Below, piece by piece: positions 1 to 7,681 of a stretch of DNA of 64,000 nt. Source of the stretch: Sphingobacterium multivorum (lineage in GTDB: Bacteria; Bacteroidota; Bacteroidia; Sphingobacteriales; Sphingobacteriaceae). The stretch lies in NCBI RefSeq assembly GCF_900457465.1, contig NZ_UAUU01000002.1, positions 620,001 through 684,000 on the forward strand, written 5' to 3'. Position 1 is the first letter of the stretch, and each line of letters starts with the position of its first letter. Below the pieces are notes generated by a model, which saw only the letters and a list, made by a program, of their open reading frames with translations, had not been told where the DNA came from and did not search any database. Position numbers and translations under genes: made by a program.

Positions 1-437
1 GACTTAACGCCAATATGTCCTTCCAGGTACAGGTCCAAAAATCGACCCGGAGTTGCAACGATAATATCCACTCCTTTTTCGAGTGCTTCTATTTGAGTTT
101 TTGGCCCTAATCCACCATAAAGTACCACTGAACGCAAATCAAGATAAGTAGAAAACAGTTTAATATTTTCTTCGATTTGCATGGCCAATTCCCTCGTTGG
201 TGTCAAAATCAACGCACGCGCATCATTTCCCTGAGCATATTTTAGCTTCATCAGCATGGGCAAAACGAACGCCGCCGTTTTTCCAGTTCCAGTCTGAGCG
301 ATACCCATCACATCCTGACCGGCCAATATTGGCGTAATTGCCTTTTCCTGGATCTCTGTCGGTTGTTGATACCCCGCCTCCGCTATCGCATTTAAGATCT
401 GTTTATTGAATTTAAAATTTTCAAATGATTGCTGCAT
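1..437 (-). CDS. DEAD-box RNA helicase, N-terminal part (cut by window edge)
   Basis: ATP-dependent RNA helicase acting on structured RNA, for example during ribosome assembly or mRNA decay. Only the first 145 or so codons lie in the window; the rest runs off the left edge. The protein starts MQQSFENFKFN and shows the Q-motif (GYQQPTEIQEKAI), Walker A/motif I AQTGTGKT, motif Ia PTRELAMQI, a GG motif and motif Ib TPGRFLD in the correct order. The DEAD box itself would be just beyond the edge. The start ATG lies four bases after a perfect TATCTTTG promoter box. It is divergent from the S46 peptidase gene. The family is clear; the subfamily (RhlE-like is most common in Bacteroidota) is inferred. 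Confidence 0.93.
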   Translation of the reverse strand, partial: MQQSFENFKFNKQILNAIAEAGYQQPTEIQEKAITPILAGQDVMGIAQTGTGKTAAFVLPMLMKLKYAQGNDARALILTPTRELAMQIEENIKLFSTYLDLRSVVLYGGLGPKTQIEALEKGVDIIVATPGRFLDLYLEGHIGVK

Positions 438-441
438 CTTG

Positions 442-449
442 CAAAGATA
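442..449 (-). promoter_or_regulatory. Promoter -7 box of the DEAD-box helicase gene
   Basis: TATCTTTG on the minus strand matches the Bacteroidota sigma factor consensus TAnnTTTG. Only four bases (CAAG) separate it from the ATG at 437, so the mRNA should have almost no 5' leader. Confidence 0.6.
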
Positions 450-551
450 AGGAAAAGAGTCCATTTGACTTTCCTTGACAACCAATACGGTACACATTTA
501 CTTTCAATTGACATAAAAATTGGCAAAAAGCATATTATAAAGTCTAATATT

Positions 552-581
552 TTGGTTTTTAAGAGAATTAAAGCATTTTTG
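552..581 (+). promoter_or_regulatory. Probable promoter of the S46 peptidase gene
   Basis: TTG at 552-554 and CATTTTTG at 574-581 are separated by 19 bases. This resembles the Bacteroidota -33 TTG / -7 TAnnTTTG arrangement with one mismatch in the -7 box. The start codon follows 32 bases later. Confidence 0.4.
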
Positions 582-613
582 TACTGTATAAACAAACTTT
601 TTATCAGGTTGAT

Positions 614-2752
614 ATGAAAAAATTATGGATGTGTTTGTTGTTCATCACAACAAGCTTTGCTGCATTTGCCGATGAGGGAATGTGGTTTTTAATGTATCTA
701 AAGCGTCTGAATGAGTCAGATATGCAGAAAAAAGGACTTCGCTTAAGTGCCGAAGAAATCTACAGCATTAACCACTCGAGCTTAAAGGATGCAATCGTAC
801 AATTCAATGGTGGCTGTACCGCTGAGATCGTTTCTGATCAAGGATTGGTATTCACCAACCATCACTGTGGATATGGTGCTATTGCAGAACTTTCTACACC
901 AGAAAATGATCATTTAACAAATGGTTTTTGGGCCAAATCCAAAAATGAAGAGTTAAAACCTAAGTCTCTATCGGTTCGCTTTTTTGTGCGTATGGATGAT
1001 GTTTCAAAACGAATCTTAGGTTTGGTCAACAACAAAATGTCTGAAGATGAACGTAAAAAGATCATTGCTGCTGAGACTGCTAAAATCCAAAAGGAAAATA
1101 GCGAAAATGGCAAGTATGTGGTTGAAGTAAAATCGTTCTATCAAGGCAATGAGTACTATTATTTTGTATACCAAGATTACAATGACGTTCGGTTGGTGGG
1201 CACGCCTCCAAATAGCATCGGTAAATTTGGTGGTGATACCGATAACTGGGAATGGCCCCGTCATACCGGAGATTTCTCGATTTTCCGCGTATATGCTGAT
1301 AAAAATGGGAATCCCGCAGAGTATGCACAAGATAATGTTCCTTTGAAACCAAAACATTTCCTACCTGTCAGCTTAAAAGGTGTTCAAGAAGGAGATTTTG
1401 CAATGATCTTAGGATATCCAGGTCGCACCAATCGTTGGATGCCTTCTGGTGGCATCAACCAAAATGTTAAATTCGCTTACCCAGCTTGGGTAGAAGCTTC
1501 TAAAACAGGTATGGATGCCATGAAAAAATTCATGGACCAAGACCAGGCAGTCAAATTGAACTACGCTTCGAAATACTCTCAAGTAGCGAATTACTGGAAA
1601 AACCGTCAAGGAATGATTGACGCTTTGACATTACATAAAACGGCGGAAGCGAAAGCAAAAGACGAAGCTAAATTTGACAAATGGGCAAATAAAGCTGCTA
1701 ACAAAGCAGAGTACGGTGATGTCATCAAAACAATCAACGAATTTTATGCTTCGACAAACGAGAAAGCTAGACATGACAATTATTTAATGGGCATGCTGCG
1801 TTCTAGCGCAATGGCAGCGTTACCGTATACAATCGGATCCGGTTTAGAAGTTTATGCTGCTGGAGATGAAGCAAGAAGAAATGCTATTCTTCCTCGTTTA
1901 AAGTCGGCCATCGATGCAGGTTATGAAAAAATGTATATGCCGCTTGAAGAGCAGGTATTGATTGACGAATTGAATCTTTACGCTAAAAAAGCAGGAAATA
2001 TTGCACCATATATTGCAGAATTGGCGGCTAAAAACAATGGCGATTTTACGGCGTATGTCAAAGAATCTGTGAAGAACAGCATCTTCGCTTCAGCGGAACG
2101 TTTGAACAATTATCTGGCTACCCCTAACGCTGAAATCTTAGCCAATGATCCATTGTATAAACTTTCTTCGGCCCTACTTAACAGATACCGTCAAGTAGAT
2201 CCTAGCTGGAAAGCACAAGACGACAAATTTGAAGGTGCTTATCGCAAATATGTTGCTGGTGTATTGGCTTCTAATCCAAAAGGTAAATTCTATCCGGATG
2301 CGAACAGTACTTTACGTTTAACTTACGGCTCGATCAAAGGCTTACCACAAGACCCGCGTAACGATGCTGACAAGAACTTTTACACGACGTTAAAAGGTAC
2401 TATTGCAAAATACAAAAAGGGCGACGAGGAGTTTGATTTGCCACAGCGTTTGATGGATCTGTACAATAATAAGGACTATGGTCGCTATGCGGACAAAAAA
2501 GGACATTTACCAGTAAACTTCCTAAGTGACAATGACATAACAGGCGGAAACTCAGGTTCACCAGTGATAAATGGCAACGGTGAATTAATTGGCCTAGCTT
2601 TTGATGGTAACATTGAAGCAATGGCTGGTGATGTGATCTTTGACCATAAGCTACAACGTACAATTTCAGTTGATATCCGTTATGTATTATTTATCATCGA
2701 TAAATTTGCAGGTGCAACTAACATTATTGACGAACTTAAGATTGTTGAATAG
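614..2752 (+). CDS. S46 family dipeptidyl-peptidase (DPP7-like)
   Basis: Secreted or periplasmic serine exopeptidase that releases dipeptides from peptide N-termini, supporting growth on peptides. The 712-residue length fits the S46 family. A signal peptide covers about residues 1-19. The chymotrypsin-like triad can be read as His84 (TNHHCGYG), Asp220 (RHTGDFS) and Ser647 (GGNSGSPV). At the position where DPP11 enzymes carry the specificity Arg (FDRN), this protein has Gly665 (FDGN). By the established DPP7/DPP11 distinction this predicts preference for hydrophobic rather than Asp/Glu P1 residues. It is monocistronic, followed by the histone-like gene. Family assignment is secure; specificity is inferred from one residue. 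Confidence 0.95.
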   Translation: MKKLWMCLLFITTSFAAFADEGMWFLMYLKRLNESDMQKKGLRLSAEEIYSINHSSLKDAIVQFNGGCTAEIVSDQGLVFTNHHCGYGAIAELSTPENDHLTNGFWAKSKNEELKPKSLSVRFFVRMDDVSKRILGLVNNKMSEDERKKIIAAETAKIQKENSENGKYVVEVKSFYQGNEYYYFVYQDYNDVRLVGTPPNSIGKFGGDTDNWEWPRHTGDFSIFRVYADKNGNPAEYAQDNVPLKPKHFLPVSLKGVQEGDFAMILGYPGRTNRWMPSGGINQNVKFAYPAWVEASKTGMDAMKKFMDQDQAVKLNYASKYSQVANYWKNRQGMIDALTLHKTAEAKAKDEAKFDKWANKAANKAEYGDVIKTINEFYASTNEKARHDNYLMGMLRSSAMAALPYTIGSGLEVYAAGDEARRNAILPRLKSAIDAGYEKMYMPLEEQVLIDELNLYAKKAGNIAPYIAELAAKNNGDFTAYVKESVKNSIFASAERLNNYLATPNAEILANDPLYKLSSALLNRYRQVDPSWKAQDDKFEGAYRKYVAGVLASNPKGKFYPDANSTLRLTYGSIKGLPQDPRNDADKNFYTTLKGTIAKYKKGDEEFDLPQRLMDLYNNKDYGRYADKKGHLPVNFLSDNDITGGNSGSPVINGNGELIGLAFDGNIEAMAGDVIFDHKLQRTISVDIRYVLFIIDKFAGATNIIDELKIVE

Positions 2753-2870
2753 TTTTTTTTAAGCTTTTTCGATAAAAAAAAACGAAATTTATTTTCTATT
2801 TGATTCGTTTTTGTATATTTAAGGAGTGTTTAGGAAAAACCATAAAAACTAAAATTATAATTATAAAAAA

Positions 2871-3050
2871 ATGGAAAACTACGTAAAATTAAAAGAGTTA
2901 GTAGCTTCTATCGAAGCTGATGCAGACAAGTTCTTCAACAATGGTAATTCTGCAGCTGGTACACGTGTACGTAAAGGATTACAAGAAATCAAAACCTTAG
3001 CACAAGAACTTCGTAACGAAGTTACTGCTAAGAAAAACGACGGAAAATAG
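2871..3050 (+). CDS. Hc1-like histone H1 family protein
   Basis: A 59-residue, Lys/Arg-rich protein beginning MENYVKLKELV and containing GNSAAGTRVRKGLQEIK. I recognise it as the short histone H1/Hc1-like family (PF07432) found almost universally in Bacteroidota, thought to bind DNA in the nucleoid. It is probably helical: an acidic-to-basic amphipathic first half, then a basic helix and a Lys-rich tail. The start follows an A/T-rich leader without a Shine-Dalgarno sequence, which is normal here. A strong hairpin terminator follows. It is a single-gene transcript between the S46 peptidase and the convergent GLPGLI gene. Confidence 0.93.
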   Translation: MENYVKLKELVASIEADADKFFNNGNSAAGTRVRKGLQEIKTLAQELRNEVTAKKNDGK

Positions 3051-3071
3051 TTTTTTTTCGAAGTTAGACAT

Positions 3072-3104
3072 AAAAAAGGCCTTTCAAATGAAAGGCCTTT
3101 TTTG
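3072..3104. terminator. Bidirectional intrinsic terminator between histone-like gene and GLPGLI gene
   Basis: AAAAAAGGCCTTTC and GAAAGGCCTTTTTT form a near-perfect stem with an AAAT loop, and A/T tracts flank both sides. It can therefore end the plus-strand histone-like transcript and the minus-strand GLPGLI transcript. Confidence 0.85.
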
Positions 3105-3111
3105 TTGGCTG

Positions 3112-3903
3112 CTACAGAAATGTACAGGCCATCACCAAATTATAAATCTTAATACCCAGGTAATCACCGAAAGAGGACTTCAGTTTATCATAAACCTGCT
3201 GCCTGGTCAAGGGTTTATCTTTCTTCTTTAACAATGTTGCCGATGAAGGATTTACAGCGCCCAATTCCACCTTCGTCGCAAACATATTGTAATGTAGTTC
3301 CGGAACGGCCAAACCAAGGATCATTCCCGGTAGTCCATTAAAGGCCGAAGGACCTCCTGAAACAGGGATTTGATCCGTATAAAAAGCAACGGCATAGATG
3401 GAATCCAATACAAGTCCATTGGCCCTGCGGCAGGGATAACCTGCAATTTCACGGTACTCATTCGTAATTTTCCACTTGATCTTCAATGTCGAATCCGCCA
3501 CGACAACCCTTTCCCCGCCTAACTCAAAGACAGAATTAAAGGCTTTACTTTTCAAATTTTGATAGCCACTTATCCCCGACTCAAAAATTCCAGAGCGCAT
3601 CAAGCCACTAACAACGTCCGAATACTCTTCAGCAATATGCTCATAGAGCACCTCATCATTGGAGAAGGTCAGTTTCTTTTTCAACACCTGATTTTCGGGA
3701 ATCTGCCCCATCATTTCTTTGATGGAGTTTCGTGTATCCTCGTCTTTTGCATAAGTTGCATAGCGTTTGAGGAGGTTTTTAAGAAACATAGTCTTGTCAT
3801 ACGTAATTGTTCCTTGTGTAGGAAAATAAGCATATTGTCCAACAGCTGTAGCTCCCCAGAAAAAGAACAGCAATAGGACGAGTAAATTTTTGATATCTTT
3901 CAT
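3112..3903 (-). CDS. GLPGLI family protein (copy 1)
   Basis: Secreted protein of unknown biochemical function in the GLPGLI family (TIGR01200), named for the motif seen here as NGLPGMILGL. It has 263 residues with an N-terminal signal peptide ending near VGQ. Shared blocks with copy 2 (6875-7663) include TITYDKTM, KIKWKITNEYREIAGYPCRRANG and SGGPSAFNGLPGM. The single Cys in the AGYPCRRA block is conserved between copies. The gene begins one base after the stop of the outer-membrane receptor gene, so the two are co-transcribed. GLPGLI genes usually sit beside TonB-type receptors, and a shared role in uptake or envelope function is inferred only from that linkage. Confidence 0.9.
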   Translation of the reverse strand: MKDIKNLLVLLLFFFWGATAVGQYAYFPTQGTITYDKTMFLKNLLKRYATYAKDEDTRNSIKEMMGQIPENQVLKKKLTFSNDEVLYEHIAEEYSDVVSGLMRSGIFESGISGYQNLKSKAFNSVFELGGERVVVADSTLKIKWKITNEYREIAGYPCRRANGLVLDSIYAVAFYTDQIPVSGGPSAFNGLPGMILGLAVPELHYNMFATKVELGAVNPSSATLLKKKDKPLTRQQVYDKLKSSFGDYLGIKIYNLVMACTFL

Positions 3904-3904
3904 T

Positions 3905-6622
3905 TTATTTCGATTTTACGAGCATTTTATTTATTTCCCAAGTGAGCTTAACCATATAATATCTACTGATTGTATTGTATCGGCGTTCCGTCAGTAGTGT
4001 TCCATTTTGACTTCTGTCAAAACCCACATTCTGTTTGAAGAGGTCATTAACCATAAAGGTCAATTCGAGCTTTTCATCTTTTCGGAATTTTTTTGACAAT
4101 GCAGGGCTCAGCACAAATCGTTCAAATTTTTTACTGTACACCGCCGTGGGTGCCTGATACGTATAGCTAAAATCTGCCCGCACAATAAATTTAGCCGGAA
4201 GAAAATACTTTAGGTTTCCTTCAGATGAAAACGTAAATCCCTTACTATCTTCCATTGCACCGATGGAATTGTCTTGTATAAGATATCCTGGAGACAATTC
4301 AATACCAAAGTCCAAGCCTTTGGTGGTCGATCGCTGTAGACTATAATTGATCGCATAACGCTGCACTTTGGCATTCGCCAAAACAGTATTGACATAGTTA
4401 TAATTGTTGCTGAAAGATACCGATGGACCGCCACCATGTCTCAATTGAATTTTTTTCCATAATTTGCCGTAATACATTGGCCTGATGCTAATTTGATTAT
4501 TGCTGTTATGATTCAAATTTCCCCAGACAAATGTCGTCTTGCCCAATGAATCAATCGTTGTATTTTGCACCAAAGCATTGTTGGTACGTGATGCACTCAA
4601 AAATATACCTATAAACTTATCTTCCAATACGGAATACGTTCTAAAGCTTAGATTCAAATTATTGGTGTAGGAGGGTTTCAAATTTTCATTACCTAGATAT
4701 TCATTCAAAGGGTCCAAATTCGACCGGAGTGGCTGGATCTGATTCAAAGAAGGCAAACCATTGGTACCCTGATATTCCAGATTGATCGATTTATTTTTTT
4801 GTATTTCATAATTAACATTAGCCACCGGATTATAGACAAAAAAAGATCGTGAGAGTCTCGAATTTTCCATCCGGTTTAACTGTGACAGATTACTGTTTTC
4901 GAACTTATTCGAGACATTGATCACTAGCTTTTCCAGGGGTTTATAATTAATTGCGAAATTATAGGTGTTTTTTATCGTTTTATATAAGAAATCATTGCTA
5001 TACAAACTATCTAGCCTATCAAAAGTACCGGTATGCTGATTTTTATCGAAAGATCTAACTGCGTTGTTATTTCTGTTGAGATTCAATCCATATTCAAAAG
5101 AAAGGATCATCTTTTTTGAAATCGGTTCGGAATAAGCGAATTCACCGCCCGTGGAAAAAGAGCTGTTTTTCACAAATTTCTTCTGGTCGAGAGTCGAATC
5201 TCTTTCAGCATTCCCTTCTTTGTAAAATTTGAGTTTAGAAAACAAATCTTGCTCACCATCCTGTTTATTACCTGATGTAAAATAGTTGAATGATAACGAA
5301 CGGCCTTTCTTTTTAAAACGTCTTACATAGAGTGCTGAGGCATTATACTGTTCTGACTTAGAATCGTTCGTAAACTTCCGCATGTTATTGTTGATCTTTT
5401 GATCAAATTGATTTACAGTAGTTGATTGTGTCTCTGAAGAACTATTATCATGTCTTTTGTTTGCACCTGCCCAGACCGTTAAATCCGACATGGAATCGAC
5501 CTTAAATTCATATTTCAAACCAATATTATGCTTTCTGTTCTCATTTGACGCCAATGTGCTGCTATTGCTAGTCAATATCGTGTCGCGTGCCGCATTGCGC
5601 GTAAACACACTGCGATCCAGATCAACATCAGATCGGATATGCTTATAGTCGATCCGCCAAGCATGTTTTTTGTTAGCGGTTTTATCCGAATATAAAAATC
5701 CTGTATTCAAGGATTTGGGAATACCTTCGCCATTAAAATTATCGCCTCTATCGTAATCTCCCCCCATGCTTGATACCTCCTCATAACTGAGTCCACTCTT
5801 CCCTGTATTACTTGCAATCAAATAAGCCGAAGCTTTAAACGATTGATTAAAATAGTTCAAAAAGACCTGTCCAGCGTAGAACTTATCACTCCCTCCACCG
5901 ACATCTACTTTTCCGAATATTCCGCGTCTGGCTTCCTCTTTGAGCTTCACGTTAATTGTCTGTGTACGTTCACCATCATCAATTCCTGTTTTCTCAGCCT
6001 TATCAGACTTTTTTTCATAGACCTGAATTTTGTCAACCATATCAGAACGAATATTCCGGCTTACTAAAATGGGATCGTCACCAAAGAACTCTTCCCCGTC
6101 AACAAGCATTTTCTTCACTGTTTTTCCTTGGGCAGTAATTTTTCCAGAGGCATCGACGGTAATCCCAGGTAAGACTTTCAACAAATCTTCAACTTTGGCG
6201 TTCTTTTCCACTTTAAAACTTCCAGCATCATATTCCGTCGTGTCCCCCTTAATACTAATGGGTACCCGCCCCATAACAATTACCTCTTCCAATAGGGTTG
6301 CGCTGCTGGTCATTCCAATAGATAGGTTATTGTAATGCTGCCCTGGCAAGATCTCTGCATAATATTCACCATACTTCGGATAGGTGACAATGATAAAATA
6401 TTGTCCAGTATCAGGACGCTCAAGAGCGAACTTACCATTTTCATCCGAACGGGTAAAATTGGTCAAAATAGAATCTTTGGCTGTTAACAACATAATGGTT
6501 GCATTGTGCAGCTTAAGCTGATCTTTTACATCACTGATTTTTCCTTCAATTCGGGATTGAGCATGAACTATTCCGCAGAAACAGAATAAAAGAAGTAAAA
6601 GTAGTTGCCCCACTCTTTTCAT
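3905..6622 (-). CDS. TonB-dependent receptor-like outer-membrane beta-barrel protein (copy 1)
   Basis: 905-residue outer-membrane protein. It has a signal peptide (about 1-21), a carboxypeptidase-like regulatory beta-sandwich (about 22-100), a plug-like region (about 125-230, with VLPGITVDASGKITAQGK and VLVDGEEFFGDDP-type motifs), then a long barrel of the OMP_b-brl_3 type (PF14905). I see no TonB-box assignment that is certain and no SusD partner, so this is not a typical polysaccharide utilisation locus. The N-terminal 230 residues are nearly identical to copy 2 (7682-10405), while the barrel has diverged strongly. Forms an operon with the GLPGLI gene downstream. The ligand is unknown. Confidence 0.88.
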   Translation of the reverse strand: MKRVGQLLLLLLFCFCGIVHAQSRIEGKISDVKDQLKLHNATIMLLTAKDSILTNFTRSDENGKFALERPDTGQYFIIVTYPKYGEYYAEILPGQHYNNLSIGMTSSATLLEEVIVMGRVPISIKGDTTEYDAGSFKVEKNAKVEDLLKVLPGITVDASGKITAQGKTVKKMLVDGEEFFGDDPILVSRNIRSDMVDKIQVYEKKSDKAEKTGIDDGERTQTINVKLKEEARRGIFGKVDVGGGSDKFYAGQVFLNYFNQSFKASAYLIASNTGKSGLSYEEVSSMGGDYDRGDNFNGEGIPKSLNTGFLYSDKTANKKHAWRIDYKHIRSDVDLDRSVFTRNAARDTILTSNSSTLASNENRKHNIGLKYEFKVDSMSDLTVWAGANKRHDNSSSETQSTTVNQFDQKINNNMRKFTNDSKSEQYNASALYVRRFKKKGRSLSFNYFTSGNKQDGEQDLFSKLKFYKEGNAERDSTLDQKKFVKNSSFSTGGEFAYSEPISKKMILSFEYGLNLNRNNNAVRSFDKNQHTGTFDRLDSLYSNDFLYKTIKNTYNFAINYKPLEKLVINVSNKFENSNLSQLNRMENSRLSRSFFVYNPVANVNYEIQKNKSINLEYQGTNGLPSLNQIQPLRSNLDPLNEYLGNENLKPSYTNNLNLSFRTYSVLEDKFIGIFLSASRTNNALVQNTTIDSLGKTTFVWGNLNHNSNNQISIRPMYYGKLWKKIQLRHGGGPSVSFSNNYNYVNTVLANAKVQRYAINYSLQRSTTKGLDFGIELSPGYLIQDNSIGAMEDSKGFTFSSEGNLKYFLPAKFIVRADFSYTYQAPTAVYSKKFERFVLSPALSKKFRKDEKLELTFMVNDLFKQNVGFDRSQNGTLLTERRYNTISRYYMVKLTWEINKMLVKSK

Positions 6623-6671
6623 AATATGGTTTTGGATAGTATATAATTATATAAATAATAAAATTCGTGCA

Positions 6672-6718
6672 CAAAACTAATATTTTGTTTCAGTTAATTT
6701 TAGTTTATCTCAAAAAAA
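6672..6718 (-). promoter_or_regulatory. Conserved upstream element of receptor copy 1
   Basis: A block of about 45 bases also occurs upstream of receptor copy 2 (10451-10497). On the plus strand the shared core reads AAACnAATnTTTTGTT followed by nCAGTnAATTTnA. On the coding strand this gives ACTGnAACAAAA, with CAAAACTA (TAGTTTTG, a TAnnTTTG match) at 6672-6679. It lies about 50 bases before the start codon and is a candidate promoter or operator shared by the two copies. It could simply be leftover similarity from duplication. Confidence 0.5.
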
Positions 6719-6790
6719 TACAAGCAATAAAAAGGTATTAAAAAATAAAACAAACAATTGACTAACAATGCAATACAAACTAAAAACCAT

Positions 6791-6823
6791 AAAAAAAGCT
6801 CTTCTTTTGAAGAGCTTTTTTAT
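6791..6823 (-). terminator. Intrinsic terminator downstream of GLPGLI copy 2
   Basis: AAAAAAGCTCTTC and GAAGAGCTTTTTT pair around a TTTT loop. On the minus strand it lies about 50 bases beyond the stop of the GLPGLI gene ending at 6875, separating the two duplicated receptor/GLPGLI operons. Confidence 0.8.
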
Positions 6824-6874
6824 CTAAACAGTTAGAAATATGCAACATATTGTATAAACAGCATGCTGTGATCT

Positions 6875-7663
6875 TTATAAATTGCCAAGTTCCATAATAA
6901 ATTGAACAGTTTCTTTATTCATGTGTTGAGACAGCACACTTGTAATCTGATCTGTCATGGCCTTTCTTGTCATTCGTTTGACTTTGGTATTCTCGAATTT
7001 CTTTTTGTCCATCACTACGGTGTTGCTGAGTTCAACTTTTGTTGCAAAATAGGAAACGTGCTGACTAGGTACAACCAAGCCTAAAATCATTCCGGGGAGA
7101 CCATTGATGGACTCTGGGCCACCACTGATCGGAATTTCATTGCAGTAATATCCAATGACATAAATGGAATCCGGTGTAATACCATTGGCTCTCCTGCAAT
7201 TGTACCCAGCGATCTCACGGTATTCATCGGTGATTTTCCATTTGATACGCTTCATGGAATCCTGAACAATAATTTTTTCACCTACAATATCATTGTATCT
7301 CAAAAAAGATCGGTTGGACATATTTGAAAGTGTGGATGCATCAAAGTCTAGCGCAAGCATCATAATATACTGCTTAATCTCCGCATCCAGGCTCTCGTCT
7401 TTTACCGACTCAAACAAAGTCTCCGTGGTTTTAAATTTCATAGACTTCTTTAACACGGCACTTTCTGGTAATCTCGGTATTATACGCTCAAAAAATTGTT
7501 TTGAGTTATCATCGGCTTTAGCGATGAATTTTTTACTTACGATATTCTTCATATACATCGTCTTATCGTAGGAAATAGTTCCCGATCGACCAAACAACGT
7601 ATACTGTGCTTTAAGACCAAAGGCTGAACAACAGAAGAAGAGAAAAAAGATATATTTTAACAT
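6875..7663 (-). CDS. GLPGLI family protein (copy 2)
   Basis: 262-residue secreted GLPGLI-family protein with a signal peptide ending near GLKAQ. It is paralogous to the gene at 3112-3903: both have GTISYDKTMYMKN-type N-termini, the RIKWKITDEYREIAGYNCRRANG block and SGGPESINGLPGM. The C-terminal thirds are dissimilar between the copies. It starts 18 bases after the stop of receptor copy 2 and is co-transcribed with it. Its function is unknown, and location in the periplasm or outer envelope is inferred from the signal peptide. Confidence 0.9.
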   Translation of the reverse strand: MLKYIFFLFFCCSAFGLKAQYTLFGRSGTISYDKTMYMKNIVSKKFIAKADDNSKQFFERIIPRLPESAVLKKSMKFKTTETLFESVKDESLDAEIKQYIMMLALDFDASTLSNMSNRSFLRYNDIVGEKIIVQDSMKRIKWKITDEYREIAGYNCRRANGITPDSIYVIGYYCNEIPISGGPESINGLPGMILGLVVPSQHVSYFATKVELSNTVVMDKKKFENTKVKRMTRKAMTDQITSVLSQHMNKETVQFIMELGNL

Positions 7664-7681
7664 TGTATTTCGCTTAATATT

